DNA of 64,000 bases from Streptomyces sp. B21-105 (GTDB lineage Bacteria > Actinomycetota > Actinomycetes > Streptomycetales > Streptomycetaceae), in contig NZ_JARUMJ010000001.1 of the NCBI RefSeq assembly GCF_036898465.1, positions 806,001 to 870,000 of the forward strand, given 5' to 3'. The position numbers and the translations under genes were made by a program. Below the pieces are notes generated by a model. The model made no database searches. It worked only from the letters and a program-made list of their open reading frames with translations, and was not told where the DNA came from. Below are positions 8,631-16,404 of the stretch, in pieces (positions within the stretch are counted from its first letter, which is position 1; every line of letters starts with the position of its first letter).

Positions 8631-9179
8631 GTGCACGGACCGGCTTCGCCCGGCTGGCTGCTGGTGACGCTGTGTGCGGCGACCGGGGCCTACTGCCTGC
8701 TGCGGATGCGCAGCAGCGTCGAGGAACAACGCCGGGCCGCGGGCGGCGAGGCGTTGATGGGCTTCGGAATGGCGGCCATGGCCGTGCCCCCGGCCGTGTT
8801 CACCCCGCCGGCCTGGGCCTGGCCCGCGTACGCCGCGGTCTTCGGCACCGCGGCGCTGCGGGCACTGTGGGCGGCCCGGGAGAGCGCCTGCCATCTGCAT
8901 CACCTGGTCGGCGCCGGGGCCATGGTCTACATGGCCGCCGCGATGGCCGTCTCCCCGGCCCCGGCACACGCGCACCAGCACGGCGGCGCGGGCGTGCCGC
9001 TGTTGACGGGCGTGCTGCTGCTGTACTTCGCCGGCTACGTCCTCGTGTCGGGGATCCGGCTGTTGCCGGTCGCCGGGGCGGGCACCTCCGCCGCCTCCTG
9101 GAGCGACCGGCCGGAAGTCGTCCGGGCATGCAGGCTGTCGATGGGGATCGGCATGCTCGCGATGCTGCTGACGATGTGA
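8631..9179 (+). CDS. DUF5134 domain membrane protein
   Basis: A 182-residue hydrophobic protein with about five predicted membrane segments (WLLVTLCAATGAYCLL, ALMGFGMAAMAVPPAVF, YAAVFGTAALRALW, LVGAGAMVYMAAAMAV, LLTGVLLLYFAGYVLV) and a C-terminal segment. It matches DUF5134, a family of actinobacterial membrane proteins of unknown function that contains conserved His and Met residues (CHLHHL here). A histidine cluster HAHQHGG lies in an outside loop, which might bind metal. GTG at 8631 is chosen because GGAGG lies five bases upstream; GTG at 8625 would overlap that site. The M56 peptidase gene follows after 81 bp, as is common in Streptomyces. Confidence 0.75.
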   Translation: MHGPASPGWLLVTLCAATGAYCLLRMRSSVEEQRRAAGGEALMGFGMAAMAVPPAVFTPPAWAWPAYAAVFGTAALRALWAARESACHLHHLVGAGAMVYMAAAMAVSPAPAHAHQHGGAGVPLLTGVLLLYFAGYVLVSGIRLLPVAGAGTSAASWSDRPEVVRACRLSMGIGMLAMLLTM

Positions 9180-9260
9180 TCCGCGCGGCGGCAATGGCCT
9201 GCGTCACTTCGCCGCGCGAAGCCGTACCCCCGGTGGCGCTCCGCTCATAGGGTGCTGTGC

Positions 9261-10196
9261 ATGACGGTCACCGCGGTCCTGCTGCTGCTCGGCGCTCTGA
9301 CCGCCGTGGCCGCCCCCCGGCTGATCGCCCGGGCCGACTGGCCCGATCGTGAACCGGTGGTCGCCCTGTGGGCATGGCAGTGCGTGGTGGCCGCGATCCT
9401 GTTGTGCTGCGCGCTGTCCATGACGCTGAGTGCGGCGGCCGCCTGGCAGGCGGTGCGCGGACAGGTCTTCGCGCCGGCTCCGCAGGCGGTCGTGGAGGCG
9501 TACACGCCGGGCGGGCCCGGCCCTTGGGCCGCGGCGACCGCGGTGGCGCTGGCCTGCGGCGGGGTGTGGAGCGGGACGATGCTCGTGCGGGAGATCCTGC
9601 GCAGCCGGGCCGGACACCGGTCCCGCCGGGCCGAACTGCGGCTGAGGGCACCGCTGTTGCCGGGTGAGACGGCACGGTCAGGCGGGCTGCTCGTGGTGGA
9701 GGGCGAGCGCCCCGACGCGTGGTGGCTGTCGGGTGCCCGGCCCCGACTGGTCGTCACCACGGCCGCGTTGCGGCGCCTGAAAGGCCGTCAGCTCGACGCC
9801 GTCCTCGCGCACGAGCAGGGACACGCCCAGGCGCGGCACGACTGGTTGCTGCACTGCTCGACCGCGCTGGCCACCGGGTTCCCCCAGGTACCGGTGTTCG
9901 CCGCGTTCCGCGCCGAGATGCACCGGCTGGTCGAGCTCGCCGCCGACGACATGGCCTCGCGCCGCTTCGGCCGGCTGACGACCGCGCTGGCACTGGTCGA
10001 ACTCAACGAGGGCCGTGGCGTGTTCGGCCCCGCTCCCGCCTCGCAGGCCCATGTCCCGCGGCGCGTGAGCCGGTTGCTGGCACCGCCCGACCGGCTCACC
10101 GCGCCCCGCAGACTCGGACTGACGGCCGCAGCCGCGCTGCTGCCGGTGATCCCCGTACTGGTGACCTTCGTCCCGGGCCTGCGGGCACTGGGCTGA
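9261..10196 (+). CDS. M56 family (BlaR1-like) membrane zinc metallopeptidase
   Basis: A 311-residue protein with membrane segments at the N-terminus, around residues 35-60 and 85-105, and at the C-terminus (TAAAALLPVIPVLVTFV). The zinc motif is HEQGH (residues 184-188), followed by ELAADDMASRRFG, the usual downstream glutamate of gluzincin-type M56/M48 peptidases. In BlaR1/MecR1 systems such a domain cleaves a BlaI-type repressor after a signal is sensed. Here there is no penicillin-binding sensor domain and no BlaI gene within the neighbouring genes, so the target is open. Start ATG 9261 is one of two close choices (9252 also in frame). Confidence 0.85.
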   Translation: MTVTAVLLLLGALTAVAAPRLIARADWPDREPVVALWAWQCVVAAILLCCALSMTLSAAAAWQAVRGQVFAPAPQAVVEAYTPGGPGPWAAATAVALACGGVWSGTMLVREILRSRAGHRSRRAELRLRAPLLPGETARSGGLLVVEGERPDAWWLSGARPRLVVTTAALRRLKGRQLDAVLAHEQGHAQARHDWLLHCSTALATGFPQVPVFAAFRAEMHRLVELAADDMASRRFGRLTTALALVELNEGRGVFGPAPASQAHVPRRVSRLLAPPDRLTAPRRLGLTAAAALLPVIPVLVTFVPGLRALG

Positions 10197-10475
10197 GCCT
10201 CCGCCGACCCGCACGCGCAGGCGGCAGTGGGCAGTGGGCAGTGGGCCGAGCGTCCGCCGACGCACGGAGCGGCGCAGGCCGCGCTCCCCGGTGAGCCGCC
10301 TCCGGTTCGCTGCCCCCGGCTTGCGCGTGGGTCTTCCGTCGGCGGTCCGTATCGCTCGCTGCCGCGTGGACCCGTCTCCCGAGCCGGCCCCTCTCCCAGG
10401 CCACCGGACCACCCGATTCCCGTCCTCGGTCGCCCCCATTGGATTCCGGTCCCGCGGGTCGGCGAGGATCTGTAC

Positions 10476-11147
10476 ATGCACCATGCACCCCTCGCCTCCC
10501 CGCCCCGTCCCGCGGCCCTGCGCACGGTCCTCCGTGCCGCGGCGGTCCTGGGGCTGTGCTCCCTGTTGCTTCTCGTGCTGGTCGCGGTCGAGTGGCGTCC
10601 CCTGATCTCCGCAGACGGCGACGTCTCCCGCACCACGCATCGCTGGGCCCTCGCCGACCCCGGATTCACGCAGGCCTGCCGCATTCTCACCGACTGGGTC
10701 TGGGACCCGGTGACGATGCGGTTGCTGGTAGCTGCGGTGGCCGTGTGGCTGGTGTGGCGGCATGCGGACTGGTGGACGGTCGGATGGCTGGTCGCCACAG
10801 CCGCCCTGGGCACCCTGCTCCAGCAGGGACTCAAGGCCGCGGTGGGCCGTGCCCGGCCGGTCTGGCCCGACCCCGTAGACTCCGCGCACTACGCGGCGTA
10901 CCCCTCGGGGCACGCGCTGACCGCCACCGTCGTCCTCGGACTGCTGTTGTGGCTGTTGCACCGGCAGGGCGTCCGCCGCGTGCTGTGGCGGGCCGCGTCG
11001 GCCGTGGCGGCCCTGTCCGTCGCGGGTGTGGGCCTCACCCGGATCTGGCTGGGCGTGCACTGGCCCTCGGACGTCCTGGGCGGCTGGCTGCTCGGGGGCA
11101 TGCTGGTGGCGCTGGCGATCGCGGCGCAGCTCCGGTGGCGACCGTGA
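10476..11147 (+). CDS. PAP2 family membrane phosphatase
   Basis: A 223-residue membrane protein with the three phosphatase motifs: KAAVGRARP (KX6RP), YPSGHA (PSGH) and TRIWLGVHWPSDVLGG (SRX5HX3D with Thr for Ser). Five or six membrane helices surround them. The family removes phosphate from lipid phosphates such as phosphatidate, diacylglycerol pyrophosphate or undecaprenyl pyrophosphate on the outer membrane face. ATG 10476 has GAGGA seven bases upstream. The stop overlaps the next gene as GTGA. A sevenfold repeat-like run of GCAGTGG (three copies near 10223) lies upstream. Confidence 0.9.
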   Translation: MHHAPLASPPRPAALRTVLRAAAVLGLCSLLLLVLVAVEWRPLISADGDVSRTTHRWALADPGFTQACRILTDWVWDPVTMRLLVAAVAVWLVWRHADWWTVGWLVATAALGTLLQQGLKAAVGRARPVWPDPVDSAHYAAYPSGHALTATVVLGLLLWLLHRQGVRRVLWRAASAVAALSVAGVGLTRIWLGVHWPSDVLGGWLLGGMLVALAIAAQLRWRP

Positions 11148-11707
11148 CCGCGCCTGGGCGACGGTACACCTACGTGGGGCCGCAGGATCTGCGACGGACA
11201 GTCGTCCGAGGGGCCGGCGGCCGGGTGATCCGCAGCGCCGCGGACCTGGACGGCGATCCGGCCACGGCGGACGACGAGGAGCCGTTCACCTATGTCGTCG
11301 CCCTCGACGGGCTGCTGCGGCTCGCGCCGCGCCGCAGCGAGCACGTGGCCTGCGCCGAGGGTGAGGAGGTGCTCGGGGCGGGCGAGATCTCCTTCCACCG
11401 AACCCCGCACGGGCCCCGCGTCCTCGAGGTCGGCAACCAGTCCACCGGCTACTGCCCGGATCCCGACTCCTGGCCGGCCGTGGCCGCCGCACTGGACCGG
11501 GCCGGCATCGGTCGTCCCGACGGTTTCACGCACACGCTGGTGTTCCGGCGCTGCGAAGGATGCGGGGAGCACAACGTGGTGCGCGAGGGGGTCTTCGTCT
11601 GTGTGTTCTGCGACGACGACCTACCGCTCACCTGGAACATGACCCCGCCCGGGGGCCAAGGCCCGTCCACGGACCGACCGCGCCCCTGGACGGGAGCCCG
11701 TTCGTGA
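11144..11707 (+). CDS. Hypothetical zinc-ribbon protein
   Basis: A 187-residue soluble protein that I do not recognise by name. Two parts can be seen. Residues 1 to about 130 contain a YTYVGPQDLR start and ITYVVALDG/LLRLAPRRSEHVAC-like beta segments. Residues around 140-165 hold CEGCGEHNVVREGVFVCVFC, a CXXC-X13-CXXC zinc ribbon. Such ribbons bind nucleic acid or partner proteins. The GTG start overlaps the PAP2 stop by 4 bp, so translation is coupled to the phosphatase, although a functional link is not obvious. It resembles uncharacterised Streptomyces proteins; function unknown. Confidence 0.7.
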   Translation: MTAPGRRYTYVGPQDLRRTVVRGAGGRVIRSAADLDGDPATADDEEPFTYVVALDGLLRLAPRRSEHVACAEGEEVLGAGEISFHRTPHGPRVLEVGNQSTGYCPDPDSWPAVAAALDRAGIGRPDGFTHTLVFRRCEGCGEHNVVREGVFVCVFCDDDLPLTWNMTPPGGQGPSTDRPRPWTGARS

Positions 11708-11757
11708 ACCGACCGCATCCCGGCGGACGCGCGTGCCGGCTCCCTAGGATCATCCGC

Positions 11758-12447
11758 ATGACCACCGTGCTGTTCGACTTCTCCGGGACCCTCTTCCGCA
11801 TCGAGTCCACCGAACGGTGGCTCCGCGCGGTGCTCGACGCCGCGGGCATCGCGCTCGCCGCACCGGAACTCGCCGAGAAGGCACGGGCGTTGGAGGCGGC
11901 AGGCGCGCTGCCGGGCGGGGCGGCTCCGGTCCGCCTGCCCGAGGAGCTGGCCGAGGTGTGGCGGGTCCGGGACCAGAGCAGCGAGCTGCACCGGGCCGCG
12001 TACACGGGACTGTCACGTCAGGTGTCGCTGCCGGACCCGGCGCTGCACGACGCCCTGTACGAGCGGCACATGTCGCCGGCGGCCTGGTCGCCGTATCCCG
12101 ACGCCCTCGAGGTGCTGACCGGGTTGCGCGAGCGCGGGTTCCGGGTCGGCGTCGTCAGCAACATCGGCTGGGATCTGCGCCCGGTGTTCCGCGCGCACGG
12201 TCTCGACGGGTACGTCGACGCGTATGTGCTGTCGTACGAGCACGGTGTGCAGAAGCCGGACCCTCGGCTGTTCACGGTCGCGTGCGCGGCACTGGACGCC
12301 GATCCCCGCAACACGTTGATGGTGGGCGACGACCGCCGTGCGGACGGCGGCGCGGCGGCGCTGGGCTGCACGGTGCACTTCGTGGATCATCTGCCGGCGG
12401 CCGACCGTCCGGACGGGCTGCGCCCGGTGCTCGACCTCGTGGGCTGA
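11758..12447 (+). CDS. HAD family hydrolase
   Basis: A 229-residue haloacid dehalogenase-like protein. Motif I is TVLFDFSGTLF, with the nucleophile Asp but Ser in place of the usual second Asp (DxDGT gives DFSGT). Motif II is VGVVSNIGWD, motif III lysine is in GVQKPDPRLF, and motif IV is MVGDDRRADGGAAALG. A helical cap domain (about residues 20-95) places it in subfamily I, near phosphoglycolate phosphatase or haloacid dehalogenase. Replacement of the second Asp (the acid/base of phosphatases) favours a dehalogenase-like or non-phosphatase role. ATG 11758 follows a 50-bp gap and has only a weak ribosome binding site. Confidence 0.85.
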   Translation: MTTVLFDFSGTLFRIESTERWLRAVLDAAGIALAAPELAEKARALEAAGALPGGAAPVRLPEELAEVWRVRDQSSELHRAAYTGLSRQVSLPDPALHDALYERHMSPAAWSPYPDALEVLTGLRERGFRVGVVSNIGWDLRPVFRAHGLDGYVDAYVLSYEHGVQKPDPRLFTVACAALDADPRNTLMVGDDRRADGGAAALGCTVHFVDHLPAADRPDGLRPVLDLVG

Positions 12448-12456
12448 CCGCCCTCC

Positions 12457-12498
12457 GCCGGTGCCGGGACGCCGGTGCCGGGACGCCGGTGCCAGTAG
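12457..12498. repeat. 14-bp tandem repeat, three copies
   Basis: GCCGGTGCCGGGAC is repeated at 12457 and 12471, with a degenerate third copy at 12485 ending CAGTAG. It lies just after the HAD gene in the spacer before the TetR gene. Confidence 0.8.
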
Positions 12499-12609
12499 CC
12501 TGAGGACACCATCAGGGTGAGAAGCGCGCCCACTCTGGACGATCCCCCGCGTCGCCCAGAGCAGGCACCGGCCCGGTACGCTCCGCCGGAGCGACCGGGA
12601 CGCCCTGAG

Positions 12610-12633
12610 TATAGTTGACTGACAGCCAGTCAA
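12610..12633 (+). promoter_or_regulatory. TetR promoter and autoregulatory operator
   Basis: TATAGT (12610-12615) is a good -10 hexamer. Overlapping its end is the near-perfect palindrome TTGACTGACAGCCAGTCAA (12615-12633) with arms TTGACTG/CAGTCAA. It covers the predicted transcription start of the TetR gene at 12649, the classic position for self-repression by a TetR dimer. Confidence 0.65.
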
Positions 12634-12648
12634 CACAGGAGTTACAGG

Positions 12649-13323
12649 ATGTCCCCGCGCAGCGCCTCGGTCAATGAAGAATTGCGGCGGCGTTCCCGGG
12701 AGCGGCTCCTGCAGGCGGCGGTGGAGCTGGTGGGCGAGCAAGGTTACGAGGCGACCACGCTCGGCGACATCGCGGACCGGGCCGGCTCGGCGCGCGGTCT
12801 GGTGTCGTACTACTTCCCCGGCAAGCGGCAGCTGGTGCAGTCGGCGGTGCACCGGCTGATGCACCGGACGCTGGAGGAGGCGCTGGAGCGCGAGCCGCAC
12901 ACCGAGGACGGCCGGGAGCGGATGGCGCGGGCCATCGACGCGATCATGGGGCTGGCCCGGGACCGTACCGTCCTGATGCGCCAGCACATGGCGGGGCTGC
13001 TGCAGGCCGAGGGCTTCGTGCAGTGCCCGGAGCAGCAGCGGCTGGCCGAGCTGCTGCGGGAGACCGCGGCCCGGCATGGGGCGCAGGACCTCGACCACGA
13101 CTATCCGCTGCTGCGCTCCCAGTTGATGGGCGCGGTCTACGCGATGGTCCTGCCGAATGCGCCGTTGCCGCTGACGACGCTGCGCGCCGAGCTCTTCGCG
13201 CGCTACGGGCTCGACCGGGAGCTGGGGGTCCCGCCGGACGCCGAGGCGCCCGGCGGGGGGTGCGGCGCCGATCTGTCGCGGTTCTTCGCGACCGGCCCGG
13301 CGCCCGGCGATCAGTCGAAGTAG
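12649..13323 (+). CDS. TetR family transcriptional regulator
   Basis: A 224-residue repressor. The N-terminal helix-turn-helix covers residues 15-60 (RERLLQAAVELVGEQGYEATTLGDIADRAGSARGLV in pieces, with SYYFPGKRQLV at the end of the DNA-binding domain). The remaining helical domain binds an unknown ligand. ATG 12649 follows AGGAG at seven bases. A 19-bp palindrome over its own promoter is the likely binding site. The gene is convergent with, and overlaps by 13 bp, the LVIVD protein gene. The preference for aromatic YYF and the lack of nearby transporter genes leave the regulon undefined. Confidence 0.88.
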   Translation: MSPRSASVNEELRRRSRERLLQAAVELVGEQGYEATTLGDIADRAGSARGLVSYYFPGKRQLVQSAVHRLMHRTLEEALEREPHTEDGRERMARAIDAIMGLARDRTVLMRQHMAGLLQAEGFVQCPEQQRLAELLRETAARHGAQDLDHDYPLLRSQLMGAVYAMVLPNAPLPLTTLRAELFARYGLDRELGVPPDAEAPGGGCGADLSRFFATGPAPGDQSK

Positions 13324-14813
13324 TCCGGCTGGGTCTGGACGTTGAGCTCGCGCAGATGGACACGCCCGGCCGGATCCGTGCGCCGGTCGCTGAGCTTGAG
13401 CACGTCGAAGCCCTTGGCGATGTCGTTCGAGTAGATGTAGCCGTTGTAGTAGTACGCCGACCACGCGCCGCCGGTCTGCAGGGTCGTGGTGCTCAGCGGA
13501 CCGCGCTCGAAGTAGGCGATCTCCCTGGGCTTCGCCGAGTCGGTGAAGTCCCAGACGGAGACGCCGCCCTGGTACCAGGCCTGGACCATGAGGTCCTTGC
13601 CCTTGACCGGGATCAGCGAGCCGTTGTGGGCGACGCAGTTCTCGGTGGCCGCCTGGTGGCGCGGGATCTTGTAGTAGCTGCGGAAGACGAGTTTGCGCTT
13701 GTCGCCCTTTCCGGTGATGTCGTAGATGCCGTCGGCGCCGCGGGTGGGGCCGGTCGCCGCGTCGCAGGTGGCCGCGCCGCCGCCGCCCAGCTCATCGGTG
13801 AAGACGACCTTGTTCGCCTTCTGGTTGAAGGTGGCCGAGTGCCAGAAGGCGAAGTTGACGTTGTCCTGCACCCGGTCGATGACCTTGGGGTGTTCCGGGT
13901 CCCTGATGGAGAACAGGATGCCGTCGCCCATGCAGGCGCCGGCCGCCAGGTCCTTCTCCGGGAGCACGGTGATGTCGTGGCAGCCGGTCGTCTTGGAGAC
14001 GCCGGGGTTCGTCGGACCGCCCGGGTTGCCGCCGCCGTCCGGGCCCTCGCCGGGGAACAGCACGGGGAAGCCGACGACCGCGGCCTTCTCCGGCGCGTTG
14101 CGCGGCACCTTGATGACGGAGATGCCGTCGTGCGGCGGCATGCAGTCGGGGTAGGCGGCGTTGGGCGAGTACGAGGAGACGTAGACGTAGACGTTCTTGC
14201 GCTCGGGCACCAGGGTGTGGGTGTGCGAACCGCACGCGGTCTCGACGGCGGCGACGTACTTCGGGTTCCTCTTGTCGCTGATGTCGAAGACCTTCATGCC
14301 CTCCCACGAGGACTTCTCGGTGACCGGCTGCGTGGTGCTGTTGCAACTGCTGTCGCTGCGCGAGGAGTCGGTCGACAGGAAGAGCAGGTCGCCCGAGACG
14401 GAGACGTCGTTCTGCGAGCCGGGGCAGAGCACCTGGGCCACGGTCTTCGGCGCCTTCGGGTTGGCGATGTCGAAGATGCGGAAGCCGTCGTAGTTTCCGG
14501 CGAAGGCGTACCGGCCCTGGAAGGCCAGGTCCGAATTGGTGCCCGGCAGGACGTCCTTGGGGATGTTCGTCAGGTGCCGGATGTTGTCGGAGTGGACGAT
14601 CTCGTCCTGTCCGGGTATCTCGCCGGCGGCGATCGCGGCGCTCGCCTGGGTCCTGGCGTCGCGGGTCACCTCCTGCCCGGTGGCGGGGCCGTCCCCCGGG
14701 TCGGGGGTCGCGGCCGCCGGAACCGCCGTCAGCAGCGCGGCCAGGAGCCCGGTGCAGGCGGCGGCGGCTTTCCACCGTCTGCGTCGCGTTCGAGGATCGT
14801 TCGACAGGGTCAC
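13311..14813 (-). CDS. Secreted LVIVD-repeat beta-propeller protein
   Basis: A 500-residue exported protein. Residues 1-36 form a signal peptide with a basic start (RTRRRRWKAAAA), a hydrophobic core and an AxA-type site (VPAAATP). The rest contains LVIVD-type repeats such as GFRIFDIANPKAPKTV, GMKVFDISDKRNPKYV, GISVIKVPRNAPEKAAVV and GVSVWDFTDSAKPREI, which fold as a beta propeller. Several Cys pairs suggest disulphides outside the cell. GTG 14813 has GGGAGG five bases upstream. In Streptomyces the gene is commonly divergent from a DUF305 lipoprotein gene, as here, so the two probably work at the cell surface together; the function is unknown. Confidence 0.85.
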   Translation of the reverse strand: MTLSNDPRTRRRRWKAAAACTGLLAALLTAVPAAATPDPGDGPATGQEVTRDARTQASAAIAAGEIPGQDEIVHSDNIRHLTNIPKDVLPGTNSDLAFQGRYAFAGNYDGFRIFDIANPKAPKTVAQVLCPGSQNDVSVSGDLLFLSTDSSRSDSSCNSTTQPVTEKSSWEGMKVFDISDKRNPKYVAAVETACGSHTHTLVPERKNVYVYVSSYSPNAAYPDCMPPHDGISVIKVPRNAPEKAAVVGFPVLFPGEGPDGGGNPGGPTNPGVSKTTGCHDITVLPEKDLAAGACMGDGILFSIRDPEHPKVIDRVQDNVNFAFWHSATFNQKANKVVFTDELGGGGAATCDAATGPTRGADGIYDITGKGDKRKLVFRSYYKIPRHQAATENCVAHNGSLIPVKGKDLMVQAWYQGGVSVWDFTDSAKPREIAYFERGPLSTTTLQTGGAWSAYYYNGYIYSNDIAKGFDVLKLSDRRTDPAGRVHLRELNVQTQPDYFD

Positions 14814-14829
14814 TGCATCCTCCCTAGGT

Positions 14830-14849
14830 ACCGTTCGCGCGGGAACGGT
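14830..14849. promoter_or_regulatory. Inverted repeat in the LVIVD/DUF305 divergent spacer
   Basis: ACCGTTC (14830-14836) and GAACGGT (14843-14849) form a perfect 7-bp inverted repeat with a 6-base spacer. It sits 17 bases upstream of the LVIVD gene start, in the region shared by both divergent genes. It may be an operator; no regulator is identified. Confidence 0.4.
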
Positions 14850-15002
14850 TCACGGTGCTCCGAAGTATCGTCTTCATCATGCACATATCAAGGGCCGGCA
14901 ATGCACTCGTCATGAATGAATCGGTTCGGCGGTGCTGTCTGCGGTGCATGAATCCGGACGGGGGCGGACCCGCCCTCGACTCGCCTGCTCCAGGAGGTCG
15001 TT

Positions 15003-15641
15003 GTGCTCGTCCGCCGCGTGCCCCTCGTGTCCGCCTCGCTGCTCCTCGCCCTGGCTCTCGCGGGCTGCGACTCGGGGACGGAGACCGGGTCGGGCGCGGT
15101 CAGCGGCCCTTCGTTGATCGCGCCGGGCAAGCCGGGCGAGGCGAACCGCACCCTCTCGGCGCAGGACGCGGCCGAGCAGCGCGCCGACGACGACACACCC
15201 AACTCGGCCGACGTGTCCTACGTGCGGAAGATGATCGAACACCACGCCCAGGCCCTGGAGATGACCGAACTCGTACCGGACCGTGCCGCGTCGGGGGACG
15301 TCAAACGCCTCGCCCTGCGCATCTCCGCGGCACAGGGGCCGGAGATCAAGGCCATGGAGGGCTGGCTCACGACTCATGGCCAGAAAACGACGGGCGGCGG
15401 CCACACCCACGCGGCGATGCCCGGGATGGCGACCGCGGCCCAGCTGACCGCACTGCGGGCGGCCCGCGGAAAGGCGTTCGACACGCTCTTCCTCAACCTG
15501 ATGATCACTCACCACGAGGGTGCGCTCACCATGGCCACGGACGTCAAGGCGCAGGGCAACAACGTACGGGTCGAGGAGATGGCGGACGACGTGATCGCGC
15601 AGCAGACGAGCGAGATCACGCGGATGAACGGGATGCGCTGA
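15003..15641 (+). CDS. DUF305 family lipoprotein
   Basis: A 212-residue surface lipoprotein. The signal peptide ends in the lipobox LALAGC with the lipidated Cys22. The mature part has two DUF305 halves: SYVRKMIEHHAQALEMTEL and FLNLMITHHEGALTMATDV. Each carries a HH pair plus Met and Glu residues, a four-helix ferritin-like arrangement often linked to metal (copper) handling. HTHAAMPGM in the linker adds more possible metal ligands. GTG 15003 follows AGGAGG at five bases. It is divergent from the LVIVD protein gene, a recurring pairing in actinobacteria. A role in copper binding is inference from residue content. Confidence 0.88.
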   Translation: MLVRRVPLVSASLLLALALAGCDSGTETGSGAVSGPSLIAPGKPGEANRTLSAQDAAEQRADDDTPNSADVSYVRKMIEHHAQALEMTELVPDRAASGDVKRLALRISAAQGPEIKAMEGWLTTHGQKTTGGGHTHAAMPGMATAAQLTALRAARGKAFDTLFLNLMITHHEGALTMATDVKAQGNNVRVEEMADDVIAQQTSEITRMNGMR

Positions 15642-15683
15642 CGCCTCCCGACGCACCGAGTACCGAGTACCGGGACATGACGC

Positions 15684-16203
15684 TCAGCGCCGGGCGTGCC
15701 GCGGCGTCAGGTATCCGGCGTCGCGCGCCTGGGCGATCAGCCGCAGCGACCGGCGTCTGCTGTGCCCCGTCGCGCACATGACCGCGAGGACGGGGTCCGC
15801 CCCCGCCTCCTGGGCCGCGCGGTACTCCTGCGCCGCCAGCCACCGCCCCTCGACGCCGCGCGGCCAGACCGGGCGGGCCCGGCGGGACCCGAAGGGCTCC
15901 TCGGCGCGGTGCCCGGCCGCCGCCGGGCAGCCCACGCCCCCTTCGCCCTCGCTTCCGTCCTCGCCTTCGCCCTCGTCCTCGTCTTCGTCGGGCCCGTCGA
16001 AGAGGGGTCCCTCGATCCAGTCCGCGAGCAGGGTCAGGTCGACGAGCGAGAGGGCGGGACGGGCCCGGACGTCCTCGATGGAGACCCGGCCCTCGCAGAC
16101 GACGGCGAGCAGGTCGACACGCGCACCATCGGTGAACGACAGCCGGACGTGGGTCCAGGAAGTGGCGCCTCCCCCCTCCTGGACCTGCGGGCCACACGGA
16201 CAC
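15684..16203 (-). pseudogene. DUF6214 family protein with one frameshift at a C6 run
   Basis: The minus strand reads MSVWPAGPGGG from a GTG at 16203 (GAGGA seven bases upstream). At the CCCCCC run 16171-16176 the frame shifts by one base, after which it is open to the TGA at 15684: ATSWTHVRLSFTDGARVDLL, SIEDVRARPALSLVDLTLLADWIEGPLF, an acidic Asp/Glu/Gly tract, then WLAAQEYRAAQEAGADPVLAVM and ATGHSRRRSLRLIAQARDAG with YLTPRHARR. Removing one base gives a continuous protein of about 172 residues matching the Streptomyces DUF6214 family (function unknown). A single homopolymer shift is most simply a sequencing error or slippage. Except for this, the gene looks intact. Confidence 0.7.
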
Positions 16204-16404
16204 CGTGCCGTCCTCGGCGGAGCGATCAGAAAGATTAAGAAACGATGCTTCTAGCACATACGCAACGTAACCGCATGATCACTTTGCATACGAACGGACA
16301 CGCGTGCGGCGCGACGGCGCGGCACCCTGTCAGCGGAGCCGTACCGGTGCGATGCTGGAGGCACCAGCGAATCTCCTCCGGCCTCCGGGGTTAGGAGTTC
16401 CGCC

